Positions 54,271 to 62,809 of a DNA stretch of 64,000 bases are shown piece by piece; the stretch's first letter is position 1, and every line of letters begins with the position of its first letter. The position numbers were made by a program, and so were the translations under genes. Below the pieces are notes generated by a model. That model did no database searches. It had not been told where the DNA came from and saw nothing but the letters and a program-made list of their open reading frames with translations. Where the stretch lies: NCBI RefSeq assembly GCF_018860745.1, contig NZ_JAHKPY010000003.1, positions 372,001 through 436,000 of the forward strand. The letters run 5' to 3'. Source of the DNA: Zobellia uliginosa. GTDB taxonomy: Bacteria; Bacteroidota; Bacteroidia; Flavobacteriales; Flavobacteriaceae.

Positions 54271-55589
54271 AAAAGACCAAAATAACTGTAGCCAAAAATT
54301 TAAATCAAAAAGTTGTACTATCCCGAAGATCGTTTATTTCCAAGACAGCGCTTGCAGCGGGTGCAATCAGTATAGTTCCGAGACACGTTTTGGGAAAAGG
54401 TTTCATTGCACCAAGTGATAAAGTAAACCTAGGTTATATCGGTTTGGGTAAGCAGAGTATTACCCTTTCCAATGCCTTTTTGGCGAATACGGATGAAGCT
54501 CAAATCGTTGCGGGATCTGATGTGTGGACTACCAAAAACGAATGGTTTAAGGCACATGTAAACAAACTATATGCGGATAAAAGAAATCAAAAAGAGTATA
54601 ATGGTTTAACCGTTACGGGCAATTATCTTGAAATTTTAGATAGGGATGATATTGATGCTGTTATTGTTGCCACACCTGACCATTGGCATGCCATTCAGGC
54701 TATTGGAGCAATGGAAGCGGGTAAACACGTGTATTGTGAAAAACCTTTGACTCTCAAAATTCAAGAGGGAATTGATATGGTGAAGACCGTTAAAAAAACG
54801 GGTAAGGTTCTTCAGACCGGAAGCATGCAACGTTCGTGGGCAACTTTTCAAAAGGCTACCGCAATGGTGCGGAACGGACATTTAGGCGATATCAAAAAAG
54901 TGCTTGTTAATGTAGGTGATCCTGCAGTTCCATTTAATATGAAATCGGAACCTGTGCCGTCTCAGGTAGATTGGGATCAATGGTGTGGTCCAGCTCCTTT
55001 GTTACCTTATAATGAAAGATTATCACCACCTAACAGTGCAGCATTTTTTCCTGACTGGAGACTTTTTAGCGAAACTGGAGGAGGTATTCTGACTGACTGG
55101 GGTGCCCACATGTTCGATATTGCGCAATGGGGGTTAGGCATGGACCGTTCTGGTCCTGTGAAGTTTGTACCTCCCACAGATAAGAATGCTGTACGCGGAA
55201 TGCAAATGTTTTATGAAAACGGAATTGAAATGGTCCATGAAGATTTTGGTAGGGGATGGGGTGTTCGCTTTATCGGAACTAAAGGTAATCTTGATATCAG
55301 TAGGAGATATCTTGAAACAGACCCACCTGGTATTTTAAAATCTCAGGTAACGGATAAAGAGGGCCTAAAATCTAGAGGTAATCATTATCAGAATTGGATA
55401 GATGCCATTAAGAACGATACTCCGCTTATCTCAGATGTAGAAATTGGTCATCGTTCTGCTACGGTCGGTAATATTTGTAATATAGGCTATAAATTAGGAC
55501 GTACTTTAGAGTGGGATCCTAAAAAAGAAAAATTTATTGGTGATAGTGAAGCTAATAAAATGAAAAGTAGAAAAAATAGAAAATACTAA
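54267..55589 (+). CDS. Tat-exported Gfo/Idh/MocA-family oxidoreductase
   Basis: A 440-residue NAD(P)-dependent oxidoreductase. A Tat signal (SRRSFISKTA, R20 R21) directs it out of the cytoplasm already folded with cofactor. The Rossmann part has GYIGLGKQS and DIDAVIVATPDHWHAIQAI, followed by the EKPLT motif (YCEKPLTLKIQEGIDM) and the alpha/beta catalytic domain. The ATG overlaps the sulfatase stop (ATGA), so translation is coupled. Exported members include GH109 glycosidases, which use NAD+ in a retaining oxidation/reduction cycle, and sugar C3-oxidases that feed DUF1080 enzymes. Either role is possible; the mature enzyme probably acts on the desulfated glycan. Confidence 0.92.
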   Translation: MKKTKITVAKNLNQKVVLSRRSFISKTALAAGAISIVPRHVLGKGFIAPSDKVNLGYIGLGKQSITLSNAFLANTDEAQIVAGSDVWTTKNEWFKAHVNKLYADKRNQKEYNGLTVTGNYLEILDRDDIDAVIVATPDHWHAIQAIGAMEAGKHVYCEKPLTLKIQEGIDMVKTVKKTGKVLQTGSMQRSWATFQKATAMVRNGHLGDIKKVLVNVGDPAVPFNMKSEPVPSQVDWDQWCGPAPLLPYNERLSPPNSAAFFPDWRLFSETGGGILTDWGAHMFDIAQWGLGMDRSGPVKFVPPTDKNAVRGMQMFYENGIEMVHEDFGRGWGVRFIGTKGNLDISRRYLETDPPGILKSQVTDKEGLKSRGNHYQNWIDAIKNDTPLISDVEIGHRSATVGNICNIGYKLGRTLEWDPKKEKFIGDSEANKMKSRKNRKY

Positions 55590-55592
55590 AAA

Positions 55593-56456
55593 TTATCCTC
55601 CGGGCCTTCTTTTCCTGAAGGTACCGGGGGTTACTCCATTTTTTAATTTAAACATTCGAGAAAGATAGGAAACTGTGCCCATACCGGTTTTCCCCGCTAT
55701 TTGTGCCAAAGTATTATTAGTAGTAAGCAGTAAGGTTTCTGATCTTTCCAAACGAACGGTCTGTATGTATTTACTGGGGCGTATGCCAAATTTTTGTTGA
55801 AACACCCTCGAAAAATGGTCTGAACTTAAGTTACTATGTGCAGCCAAATCGGCTACCGTCAGGGGCTCATGTAAATGCTCTTTTATGTAATTGAGCACTT
55901 CATGAAAACCATTTCTAATATTTAATTTAAAGCTCTTGCTGTTCTGTACAAATGGAGAGAAAAGAAGTTGTAACAGGGCATGGGTCTTAATATAAGATTT
56001 AGCAGATAAAAGTTCATTTTTCTTTTCGGTCTCTACCATAAATTTTCGGTTATCATATATACTCGGGTCCTTTTCCATTAAGTTGCGGGTGGGGTGTAGA
56101 TGTATAAGCTGTTTAAAATATTCAAAAACTTGCACATCCGCTTTTAGGTCGTAATTAAAATCTTTCATGTCGTAAATGGAAAGGTGGTCACCAACTTCTT
56201 CGGAAAAGTGAATATAGTAGAGCTCTAAATGGTCTTGACATTGATAACGGCTATAGGTAAAGCTAGGAATGAGGTAAAGATGCCCCGGTTCTAGATCAAA
56301 TTGTTCGTAGCTATGGTAAATCCGTGCGGTTCCCTTGGTTACTAGATATAGTCGCGAGTATGGGCTAATTACATTGTCATAATCCCAAGAGGAGTCCAGT
56401 TTAGAATAGCCGCAATGCAAAAAAGTTAGCTTTAATGACTGAAGTACCTTGTTCAT
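55593..56456 (-). CDS. AraC-family transcriptional regulator
   Basis: A 287-residue regulator. The N-terminal cupin-like AraC_binding domain covers about 20-110 (TKGTARIYHSYEQFDLEPGHLYLIPSF) and the two-HTH AraC domain about 185-283 (LTVADLAAHSNLSSDHFSRVFQQKFGIRPSKYIQ). It should sense a sugar or sugar acid in the cytoplasm. It is convergent with the Gfo/Idh/MocA gene, 3 nt between stop codons, and divergent from the PSCyt1-type gene, whose promoter region it shares. It is the likely local regulator of the right-hand block. Confidence 0.93.
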   Translation of the reverse strand: MNKVLQSLKLTFLHCGYSKLDSSWDYDNVISPYSRLYLVTKGTARIYHSYEQFDLEPGHLYLIPSFTYSRYQCQDHLELYYIHFSEEVGDHLSIYDMKDFNYDLKADVQVFEYFKQLIHLHPTRNLMEKDPSIYDNRKFMVETEKKNELLSAKSYIKTHALLQLLFSPFVQNSKSFKLNIRNGFHEVLNYIKEHLHEPLTVADLAAHSNLSSDHFSRVFQQKFGIRPSKYIQTVRLERSETLLLTTNNTLAQIAGKTGMGTVSYLSRMFKLKNGVTPGTFRKRRPGG

Positions 56457-56619
56457 GCAAAGAGTTCGTTTATCGGATTTTAAATACTTTTTATCGTTTG
56501 GTAAATATATAAATAAAGCTTGTGTTTACTTGTTAATTGGCCATTTATAGATAGATTATTTCATTCTGTTCCAAGAATTACCGTTTTTAAAAATATCGGA
56601 TTTGTACAATTCATAGCCT

Positions 56620-56636
56620 GATTTCTGCAAGAAATC
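56620..56636. promoter_or_regulatory. Candidate operator: inverted repeat GATTTCT-GCA-AGAAATC
   Basis: A perfect 7-bp inverted repeat with a 3-nt spacer sits just upstream of the -7-like box at 56653-56660, in the region between the AraC gene and the PSCyt1-type gene. Its position fits activation of the rightward promoter. The partner regulator is inferred. Confidence 0.5.
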
Positions 56637-56652
56637 GACAAAACAAATGATT

Positions 56653-56660
56653 TAATTTTG
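56653..56660 (+). promoter_or_regulatory. -7 element of the PSCyt1 block promoter
   Basis: TAATTTTG matches TAnnTTTG and lies 27 nt before the ATG at 56688. No TTG occurs at the -33 distance, which suggests dependence on an activator. It also forms the right arm of ACAAAA-N12-TTTTGT (56638-56661). Confidence 0.5.
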
Positions 56661-56687
56661 TGGAAAACATAAATTTTCTCATAAATA

Positions 56688-59600
56688 ATGTTCAAATTAT
56701 CAAACTATTTCCTTTTTTCTTTCGCATTAGTGTTGTTTTCATGTGGTGGTCCAGACCTTCCTGAAGACGTGGAAATCGCCTATGGGAAACTTCCGGAAAA
56801 AGTAGATTTCAATCAGCATGTAAAACCTATTTTATCCGATAAATGTTTTATTTGTCACGGACCTGATAAAGCAAAAATCAAAGGTGGGCTTCAGTTGCAT
56901 GACCCGGAATTGGCCTATGCAGAATCTCCAAATACACCTGGCCTATATTCCATAGATCCTGGTAATCCAGGTAATAGTGAAGTAGTAAAAAGAATCTTGA
57001 CGGATAACCCGGATATTATTATGCCTGCACCGTCATCGCATTTAACTCTATCGCCAACTGAAAAGGCTATGTTGATCAAATGGATAGACCAAGGAGCGGA
57101 ATATAAGGATCACTGGGCTTTTTTAAAACCCGTAAAACATGAGGTTCCAAAAGTAAAACAGGCGGAATTTGTCCAGAGCCCGATAGATAATTTTGTTTTG
57201 GCCACTTTGGAAGAGAAGGGTTTTGAACCATCAAAAAGAGCAGAAAAGGAATTGTTGTTAAGAAGAGCTTCCATAGATTTAACAGGACTTCCTCCAACTT
57301 TAGAAGAAATGGATGCCTTTGTGAACGACACATCCGAAAATGCTTTTGAGAAGCAAATAGACCGGTTATTGGCGTCCACTCATTATGGCGAACAAATGAC
57401 TTTAGACTGGATGGATGTTTCTCGTTATGCAGACACCCATGGTTACAGTAATGATAGATATAGAGACACATCACCATGGAGAGATTGGGTCATAAAGTCC
57501 TTTAATAAAAATATGCCTTATGATGAATTTATTACATGGCAATTGGCGGGAGACCTTTTTGAAAATGCAACAAAAGAACAAGTTTTAGCAACCACTTTTA
57601 ATAGATTGCATCCTCAAAACTTAGAAGGTGGTATTATAGATGAAGAATTTAGATCGGAATATGTAGCAGATAGAACGGCAACGGTTAGTCAAGGTATGTT
57701 AGGATTATCCTATGCTTGTGCCAAATGCCATGATCATAAGTACGACCCTATATCTCAGAAAAACTATTTTGAGATGTATGGCTTTTTTAACAATGTAGAT
57801 GAGACCGGACTGATTCCTTGGGACTTGGCAACTCCTGTTCCCGCAATGTTATTGCCAACTAAAGAGCAAGAAGATGTATTGGCCTATCTAGAAAAGATTG
57901 TAGATGAATCTGAAGAGAAGTTAGAAACTACGGCCAAGACAGAGCGCGATAATTTTGAAAAATGGATAGCTAGTAATTCGTTTAAAGATATTCCGGTAAA
58001 AACACGTCCTAAAGGGTTGATCGCATCTTTTGATTTTGATAATCAAAACCTGGTGAACGCTGTTGGTGGAAACGGAAAAAATAACATCAGGATGCGTCAG
58101 CATTTTGTTGATAATGAAAAAGCCGTTTATAAAGAAGGAGCTAGCGGTAAAGGCCTTTATATGGACGGGGATACATGGTTAGATCTGGACAAAATTGGTA
58201 TTTATAAGCGTAATGAACCTTTTAGTATTTCTATTAAAGTTTTTATTCCTAAAGACTTAGAAGATGGGGTAATTTACCATAAGATGCAAGGACCTGAACT
58301 TCATAGCTTTAGAGGGTATCACTTAAAAGTAAAGGAGAATAGGCTAGAAGCCTTATTTGCGCATGTATGGCCAGATAATTCAATGGTAGTAGAGTCTTTA
58401 AAAGAAATTCCAAAAGAGAAGTGGTTTCAAGTAACTCTTACCTATGATGGTTCTAGTAAAGCAAACGGTATAGGCATCTATTTGGATGGAGAAAAGCTGC
58501 GGACCAAAACCACTTTTGACAACCTGTATAAAGATATTGTCTTTAATAATATGAGCAATTATATTTATAAAGGAACCGTAGAACCTGGTCTTAGAATAGG
58601 GGCTATTTGGAGAGGAAAAGGTATAGGAAAGGCAACGGTAGATGACCTTATGGTTTTTGATAGAGAGATAGGTGATGTTGAAGTAATGCAAATAAGCACT
58701 ACGGATAAACTAAACAACTTGGTTGCAAAATCCAGTGATGCACTCAATGAAAAAGAGAAGGCGCAACTGGCCCAGTATTATTTGTTCAATAACTCACCAA
58801 AATATAAGGAAGCAATTGCTACGTTGAAGAAAGACCGGGAGGTTTTGGTAGATAGTATAGAACCGGTAAAGCAAATTATGGTTATGAAAGAGCGTAGCAC
58901 ACCCAGACAGACCTATATCTTAGATAGGGGTAATTATGACTCTCCAACCGATTCTGTATTTCCGAATGTTCCAAAAGAAATCTTCCCTATGGCAGATAGC
59001 CTTCCAAAAAATAGGTTAGGTTTGGCTAAATGGATAACGAACAAAGACAATCCATTAACGGCAAGAGTAGCGGTAAACAGATATTGGCAAAATCTTTTTG
59101 GAAGAGGGTTGGTTAAGACCTCAGAAGATTTCGGTAATCAAGGAGAGCTACCCAGTCATCCAAAATTACTGGATTGGTTGGCAATTCAATTCGTAGAATC
59201 TGGTTGGGATGTAAAGGCCTTACATAAAACCATCATGATGTCTAGCACCTATCAACAAAGTTCTGTCATAAGTGAAGAGCTTCTTAAAGTAGACGGAGAA
59301 AACAAATGGTTGGCAAGAGGGCCTTCAACCAGACTTTCCGGTGAAATGTTAAGGGATAATGCCCTTTATGCTTCAGGTTTATTGAATGAAACGGTAGGTG
59401 GTAAGAGTGTGAAACCCTATCAACCGGATGGATTGTGGAAAGTAAATGGAGATACCTATGTTCAAGATGGAGAAGAAGGTTTGTATAGACGTAGTATGTA
59501 TACCATCTGGAAGCGTACCGTGCCTAATCCAACGATTTCAACTTTTGATGCGCCTACAAGGGATTTATGTACCAGTAGAAGACAAAAAACAAATACGCCA

Positions 59601-59936
59601 TTACAGGCACTGGTAGTATTGAACGATCCTACATATATAGAGGCCTCTAGAGTTTTAGGGAAACAAATGACGGAGGCAGAGGACGTACGGAAAGGTATAG
59701 CACAAACCTTCAAAAAGCTTGCAGGTAGAAATATTACCGATCAAGAATTGGATGTTTTGGCCAAGCTTCAAAATAAGGAATACAAAAAGTTCAGTACTAA
59801 TTTGGATAAAGCAAAAGGTTGGTTACAAACCGGGGCTTTTAAAGTTTCAGAAACGGATGATAAAGCATCTATAGCTGCCAATGCAGTGGTAGCAAGTACC
59901 ATTATGAACGCAGATGCCACTATCACCAAAAGATAA
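56688..59936 (+). CDS. PSCyt1/DUF1549/DUF1553 planctomycete-type protein with LamG-like insert
   Basis: A 1082-residue lipoprotein (VLFSCGG, Cys19). A cytochrome-c-like PSCyt1 domain at about 40-135 has one haem motif, CFICH (C53, C56, H57), and a possible axial Met in DIIMPAPSS. A DUF1549 domain follows at about 160-370 (LTGLPPTLEEMDAFVND, DRLLASTHYGEQMTLDW), then a laminin-G/concanavalin-like insert at about 440-665 and a C-terminal DUF1553 domain (LAKWITNKDNPLTARVAVNRYW, DLCTSRRQKTNTPLQALVVLNDP). Proteins of this build are abundant in Planctomycetes beside sulfatases. The role is unproven, probably redox chemistry on a glycan. Confidence 0.93.
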   Translation: MFKLSNYFLFSFALVLFSCGGPDLPEDVEIAYGKLPEKVDFNQHVKPILSDKCFICHGPDKAKIKGGLQLHDPELAYAESPNTPGLYSIDPGNPGNSEVVKRILTDNPDIIMPAPSSHLTLSPTEKAMLIKWIDQGAEYKDHWAFLKPVKHEVPKVKQAEFVQSPIDNFVLATLEEKGFEPSKRAEKELLLRRASIDLTGLPPTLEEMDAFVNDTSENAFEKQIDRLLASTHYGEQMTLDWMDVSRYADTHGYSNDRYRDTSPWRDWVIKSFNKNMPYDEFITWQLAGDLFENATKEQVLATTFNRLHPQNLEGGIIDEEFRSEYVADRTATVSQGMLGLSYACAKCHDHKYDPISQKNYFEMYGFFNNVDETGLIPWDLATPVPAMLLPTKEQEDVLAYLEKIVDESEEKLETTAKTERDNFEKWIASNSFKDIPVKTRPKGLIASFDFDNQNLVNAVGGNGKNNIRMRQHFVDNEKAVYKEGASGKGLYMDGDTWLDLDKIGIYKRNEPFSISIKVFIPKDLEDGVIYHKMQGPELHSFRGYHLKVKENRLEALFAHVWPDNSMVVESLKEIPKEKWFQVTLTYDGSSKANGIGIYLDGEKLRTKTTFDNLYKDIVFNNMSNYIYKGTVEPGLRIGAIWRGKGIGKATVDDLMVFDREIGDVEVMQISTTDKLNNLVAKSSDALNEKEKAQLAQYYLFNNSPKYKEAIATLKKDREVLVDSIEPVKQIMVMKERSTPRQTYILDRGNYDSPTDSVFPNVPKEIFPMADSLPKNRLGLAKWITNKDNPLTARVAVNRYWQNLFGRGLVKTSEDFGNQGELPSHPKLLDWLAIQFVESGWDVKALHKTIMMSSTYQQSSVISEELLKVDGENKWLARGPSTRLSGEMLRDNALYASGLLNETVGGKSVKPYQPDGLWKVNGDTYVQDGEEGLYRRSMYTIWKRTVPNPTISTFDAPTRDLCTSRRQKTNTPLQALVVLNDPTYIEASRVLGKQMTEAEDVRKGIAQTFKKLAGRNITDQELDVLAKLQNKEYKKFSTNLDKAKGWLQTGAFKVSETDDKASIAANAVVASTIMNADATITKR

Positions 59937-59961
59937 TAGTTAACAGCTAACAAAAGAAAGT

Positions 59962-61479
59962 ATGTGTAATAATCACCACCATAGCAAATTGACTTCTAAC
60001 AATAACGATTTTAAAAAAATAGAGAAACAGTTAGATAGAAGACATTTCTTAAAACAGACCTCGCTTGGTATTGGAGCCATGGCACTGGGCAGTTTATTAG
60101 GTGCTGAAAAAGCATTTGCCGGTATTGGCATGAACAGTACGGAAGAAGAGATTTTAAAGGTCTATAATAAGAACCGATTGGGTTTACCGCACCATGCACC
60201 AAAGGCCAAAAGAATAATCTATCTTTTTCAGAGTGGTGGACCTTCCCAAATGGATTTGTTCGATTATAAGCCTAAGCTATCGGATATGTTTGGTCAAGAA
60301 TTACCGGATTCGGTCATAAGTGGTCAAAGACTTACAGGAATGAGCGGTAGTCAAAGTACGTTGCCCATAGCACCATCAACCTTTAAATTTAAACAATACG
60401 GAGAATCACGGGCATGGGTAAGTGATGCTATGCCTTATTTGTCCGAGGTTGTAGATGATTTATGTTTCATTAAAAGTATGCAAACAGATCAAATCAACCA
60501 TACGCCTGCCATTACGTTTATGCAAACGGGAAATCAATTGCCTGGAAGACCCGCAATAGGCTCATGGTTAAGTTATGGTTTAGGTTCGGATAATGAAAAC
60601 CTGCCTACATTCATTGCTTTGGTTTCAAAAAATGGAAAAGGACAACCTCTAAAAGCTAGTTTATGGGGTAACGGATTTTTACCAACAGAACATCAAGGAG
60701 TGCAATTTAGATCGGGAAAAGACCCGGTACTTTATTTGAGCGACCCTGAAAATTACGATGGTAATGATAGAAGGGATATGTTGGATTATTTAAAACATTT
60801 GAATGAATTACAGACGGATGCTTACGGTGATCCAGAAATTCAATCGCGTATGTCTCAGTACGAAATGGCTTTTAAAATGCAGACCTCCATTCCGGAAGTA
60901 ACTGATTTGACCAATGAGCCTGAATATATCTTTGATATGTACGGAGAAGATAGTCGTGACCCTGGTACTTACGCTGCAAACTGTTTAATGGCAAGAAAAC
61001 TGCTAGAAAAAGGAGTGAAGTTTGTGCAATTATATCACCAAGGATGGGATCAACATAATTACTGCCCAGGAGGAGTAAAAAGTCAATCTAAAAAGACTGA
61101 TCAAGCTACCGCTGCTTTGATTAAAGATTTAAAACAACGTGGCATGTTTGAAGATACGCTTGTTGTTTGGGGTGGGGAATTTGGTCGTACGGTGTATTCT
61201 CAAGGTCAACTAACAAGTGAAAATTACGGTCGCGATCATCACCCGAAAGCATTTACTATGTGGATGGCCGGAGCAGGTGTAAAACCTGGGTTTTCATATG
61301 GTGCCACGGATGATTTTAGTTACAATGTAACCAAAGACCCGGTACATGTACACGATTTTCATGCTACGCTAATGCATTTATTCGGTATTGATCATGAACG
61401 GTTAACATTTAAACATCAAGGTAGAAGATACCGTCTCACGGATGTACACGGTCATGTAGTAAAGGATTTATTGACCTAG
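59962..61479 (+). CDS. Tat-exported DUF1501 protein
   Basis: A 505-residue exported protein of the DUF1501 family, an alkaline-phosphatase-superfamily relative. The Tat signal contains DRRHFLKQTSLG (R26 R27). The body shows GGPSQMDLFDYKP, FIKSMQTDQINHTPAITFM, VQLYHQGWDQHN and VVWGGEFGRTVYSQG, including the His/Asp-rich stretch GRDHHPKAFTMWMAGAGVKP that could bind metal. DUF1501 and PSCyt1/DUF1553 genes are almost always adjacent in genomes; here they are 25 nt apart and certainly an operon. Enzymatic activity unknown. Confidence 0.93.
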   Translation: MCNNHHHSKLTSNNNDFKKIEKQLDRRHFLKQTSLGIGAMALGSLLGAEKAFAGIGMNSTEEEILKVYNKNRLGLPHHAPKAKRIIYLFQSGGPSQMDLFDYKPKLSDMFGQELPDSVISGQRLTGMSGSQSTLPIAPSTFKFKQYGESRAWVSDAMPYLSEVVDDLCFIKSMQTDQINHTPAITFMQTGNQLPGRPAIGSWLSYGLGSDNENLPTFIALVSKNGKGQPLKASLWGNGFLPTEHQGVQFRSGKDPVLYLSDPENYDGNDRRDMLDYLKHLNELQTDAYGDPEIQSRMSQYEMAFKMQTSIPEVTDLTNEPEYIFDMYGEDSRDPGTYAANCLMARKLLEKGVKFVQLYHQGWDQHNYCPGGVKSQSKKTDQATAALIKDLKQRGMFEDTLVVWGGEFGRTVYSQGQLTSENYGRDHHPKAFTMWMAGAGVKPGFSYGATDDFSYNVTKDPVHVHDFHATLMHLFGIDHERLTFKHQGRRYRLTDVHGHVVKDLLT

Positions 61480-61542
61480 ATTTACCTGCTTTTAGTTAAC
61501 TTTCATAGTAAATTACCACCACAATAAAACCACTAGTATTAT

Positions 61543-62646
61543 ATGAGCAATAGAAGAAGCTTTCTTAAGAAATCGGCATTGGGCGCCACCGCTTTAACTA
61601 CCACAACATCTTTTGGATTTAATATCTTAAAGAAAACCGCATTGGAAGATCAAATCATAGGTCACGGCGATTATAAGTACAAAGTAGTTAAGGATTGGGC
61701 ACAAATGTCTGTTGCTCACAACCCGATACTGAACTGTCATGAAATGCAAATGGACAGTAAGGGAAGGCTTATCATGTTAGGAGACCATACGGATAATAAT
61801 ATTTTGATTTTTGATAAATCGGGAAAGCTTCTGGATTATTGGGGAACACGTTACCCTGGCGGACACGGGCTTACGCTTCATGATGAAGGAGGTGAGGACA
61901 TGTTGTATATTGTGGATTGTGGGTGGTTTGTAAATCGAACCGGTAAATGGAGTAAACAGGCAGGAACTGTAAGTAAAACCACTGTTGATGGCCGTCTTTT
62001 GTTTAATCTTCCTGATCCACATACGATTGGTGTCTATACGCAAGAACAAGAATATTTGCCTACGGAGACCGCTATAGGTCCAAATGGGGATATTTACGTA
62101 GCGGATGGTTACGGCTCTGACTTTATTCTTCAGTTTAGCGGTAAAGGTGAATTCATCCGCAAATGGGGTGGTCATGATAATAGCGATAAAAATTATAATC
62201 TTCATAACGCTCACGGTGTTGCCATAGATTATAGGGACAAGCAAAATCCAGTGCTTGTGGTTACTTCTCGCTCTGATAAAAGTTTTAAGTTTTTCACTTT
62301 AGAAGGAAAATTTATTAAAACAGTTGAGTTACCGGGAGCGTATGTCTGTCGTCCCGTTCTTGATGATGAAAATATCTACGCTGGCGTATGTTGGTCCGAA
62401 AATAAGCAAGGGCATAGGTTTAGCAATTCTGGCTTTGTAACCATTATGGATGGTGAAAACAAGGTAGTTTCCAATCCTGGAGGCGATGCACCTGAATATA
62501 AAAATGGCAAACTGCAACAAATGTATCAATCGGAAAAAGCGGTTTTTAATCATGGACACGATGTTTTTGTAGATGAAGACAAGAACCTTTACGTATGTCA
62601 ATGGAACGCCAACAGAACGCCTCCGGTTAAATTAGAACGGGTATAG
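61543..62646 (+). CDS. Tat-exported NHL-repeat propeller protein
   Basis: A 367-residue exported protein with a Tat signal (SNRRSFLKKSALGA, R4 R5). It consists of NHL-type blades (MQMDSKGRLIMLGDHTDNNI, IGPNGDIYVADGYGSDFILQF, AHGVAIDYRDKQNPVLVVTSR, DVFVDEDKNLYVCQW) making a six-bladed propeller. It resembles peptidyl-alpha-hydroxyglycine lyase-like proteins, but I cannot confirm their metal and zinc ligands. It lies 63 nt after the DUF1501 gene and before a sulfatase, so a role in glycan or lactone handling is inferred. Confidence 0.85.
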   Translation: MSNRRSFLKKSALGATALTTTTSFGFNILKKTALEDQIIGHGDYKYKVVKDWAQMSVAHNPILNCHEMQMDSKGRLIMLGDHTDNNILIFDKSGKLLDYWGTRYPGGHGLTLHDEGGEDMLYIVDCGWFVNRTGKWSKQAGTVSKTTVDGRLLFNLPDPHTIGVYTQEQEYLPTETAIGPNGDIYVADGYGSDFILQFSGKGEFIRKWGGHDNSDKNYNLHNAHGVAIDYRDKQNPVLVVTSRSDKSFKFFTLEGKFIKTVELPGAYVCRPVLDDENIYAGVCWSENKQGHRFSNSGFVTIMDGENKVVSNPGGDAPEYKNGKLQQMYQSEKAVFNHGHDVFVDEDKNLYVCQWNANRTPPVKLERV

Positions 62647-62809
62647 GGTCTGTCAGCTTACTTACGTTTAATTACAAATAAGTTACACAAAGACATTTGT
62701 GGCTAATAATTGATCATTTCTTTTATAGCTCTGTCTCAAATATGCGTAATTTTCGGGTTAAGGTCTCAAGACTTTAATCAAACTCATATTAACAAAATTT
62801 CAAATTTAA

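Noticed and set aside
62329-62601. Antisense frames within the NHL-repeat gene and other long antisense frames in the right-hand block
   Set aside because: No ribosome-binding context or recognisable domains, and each lies wholly inside a well-supported gene.
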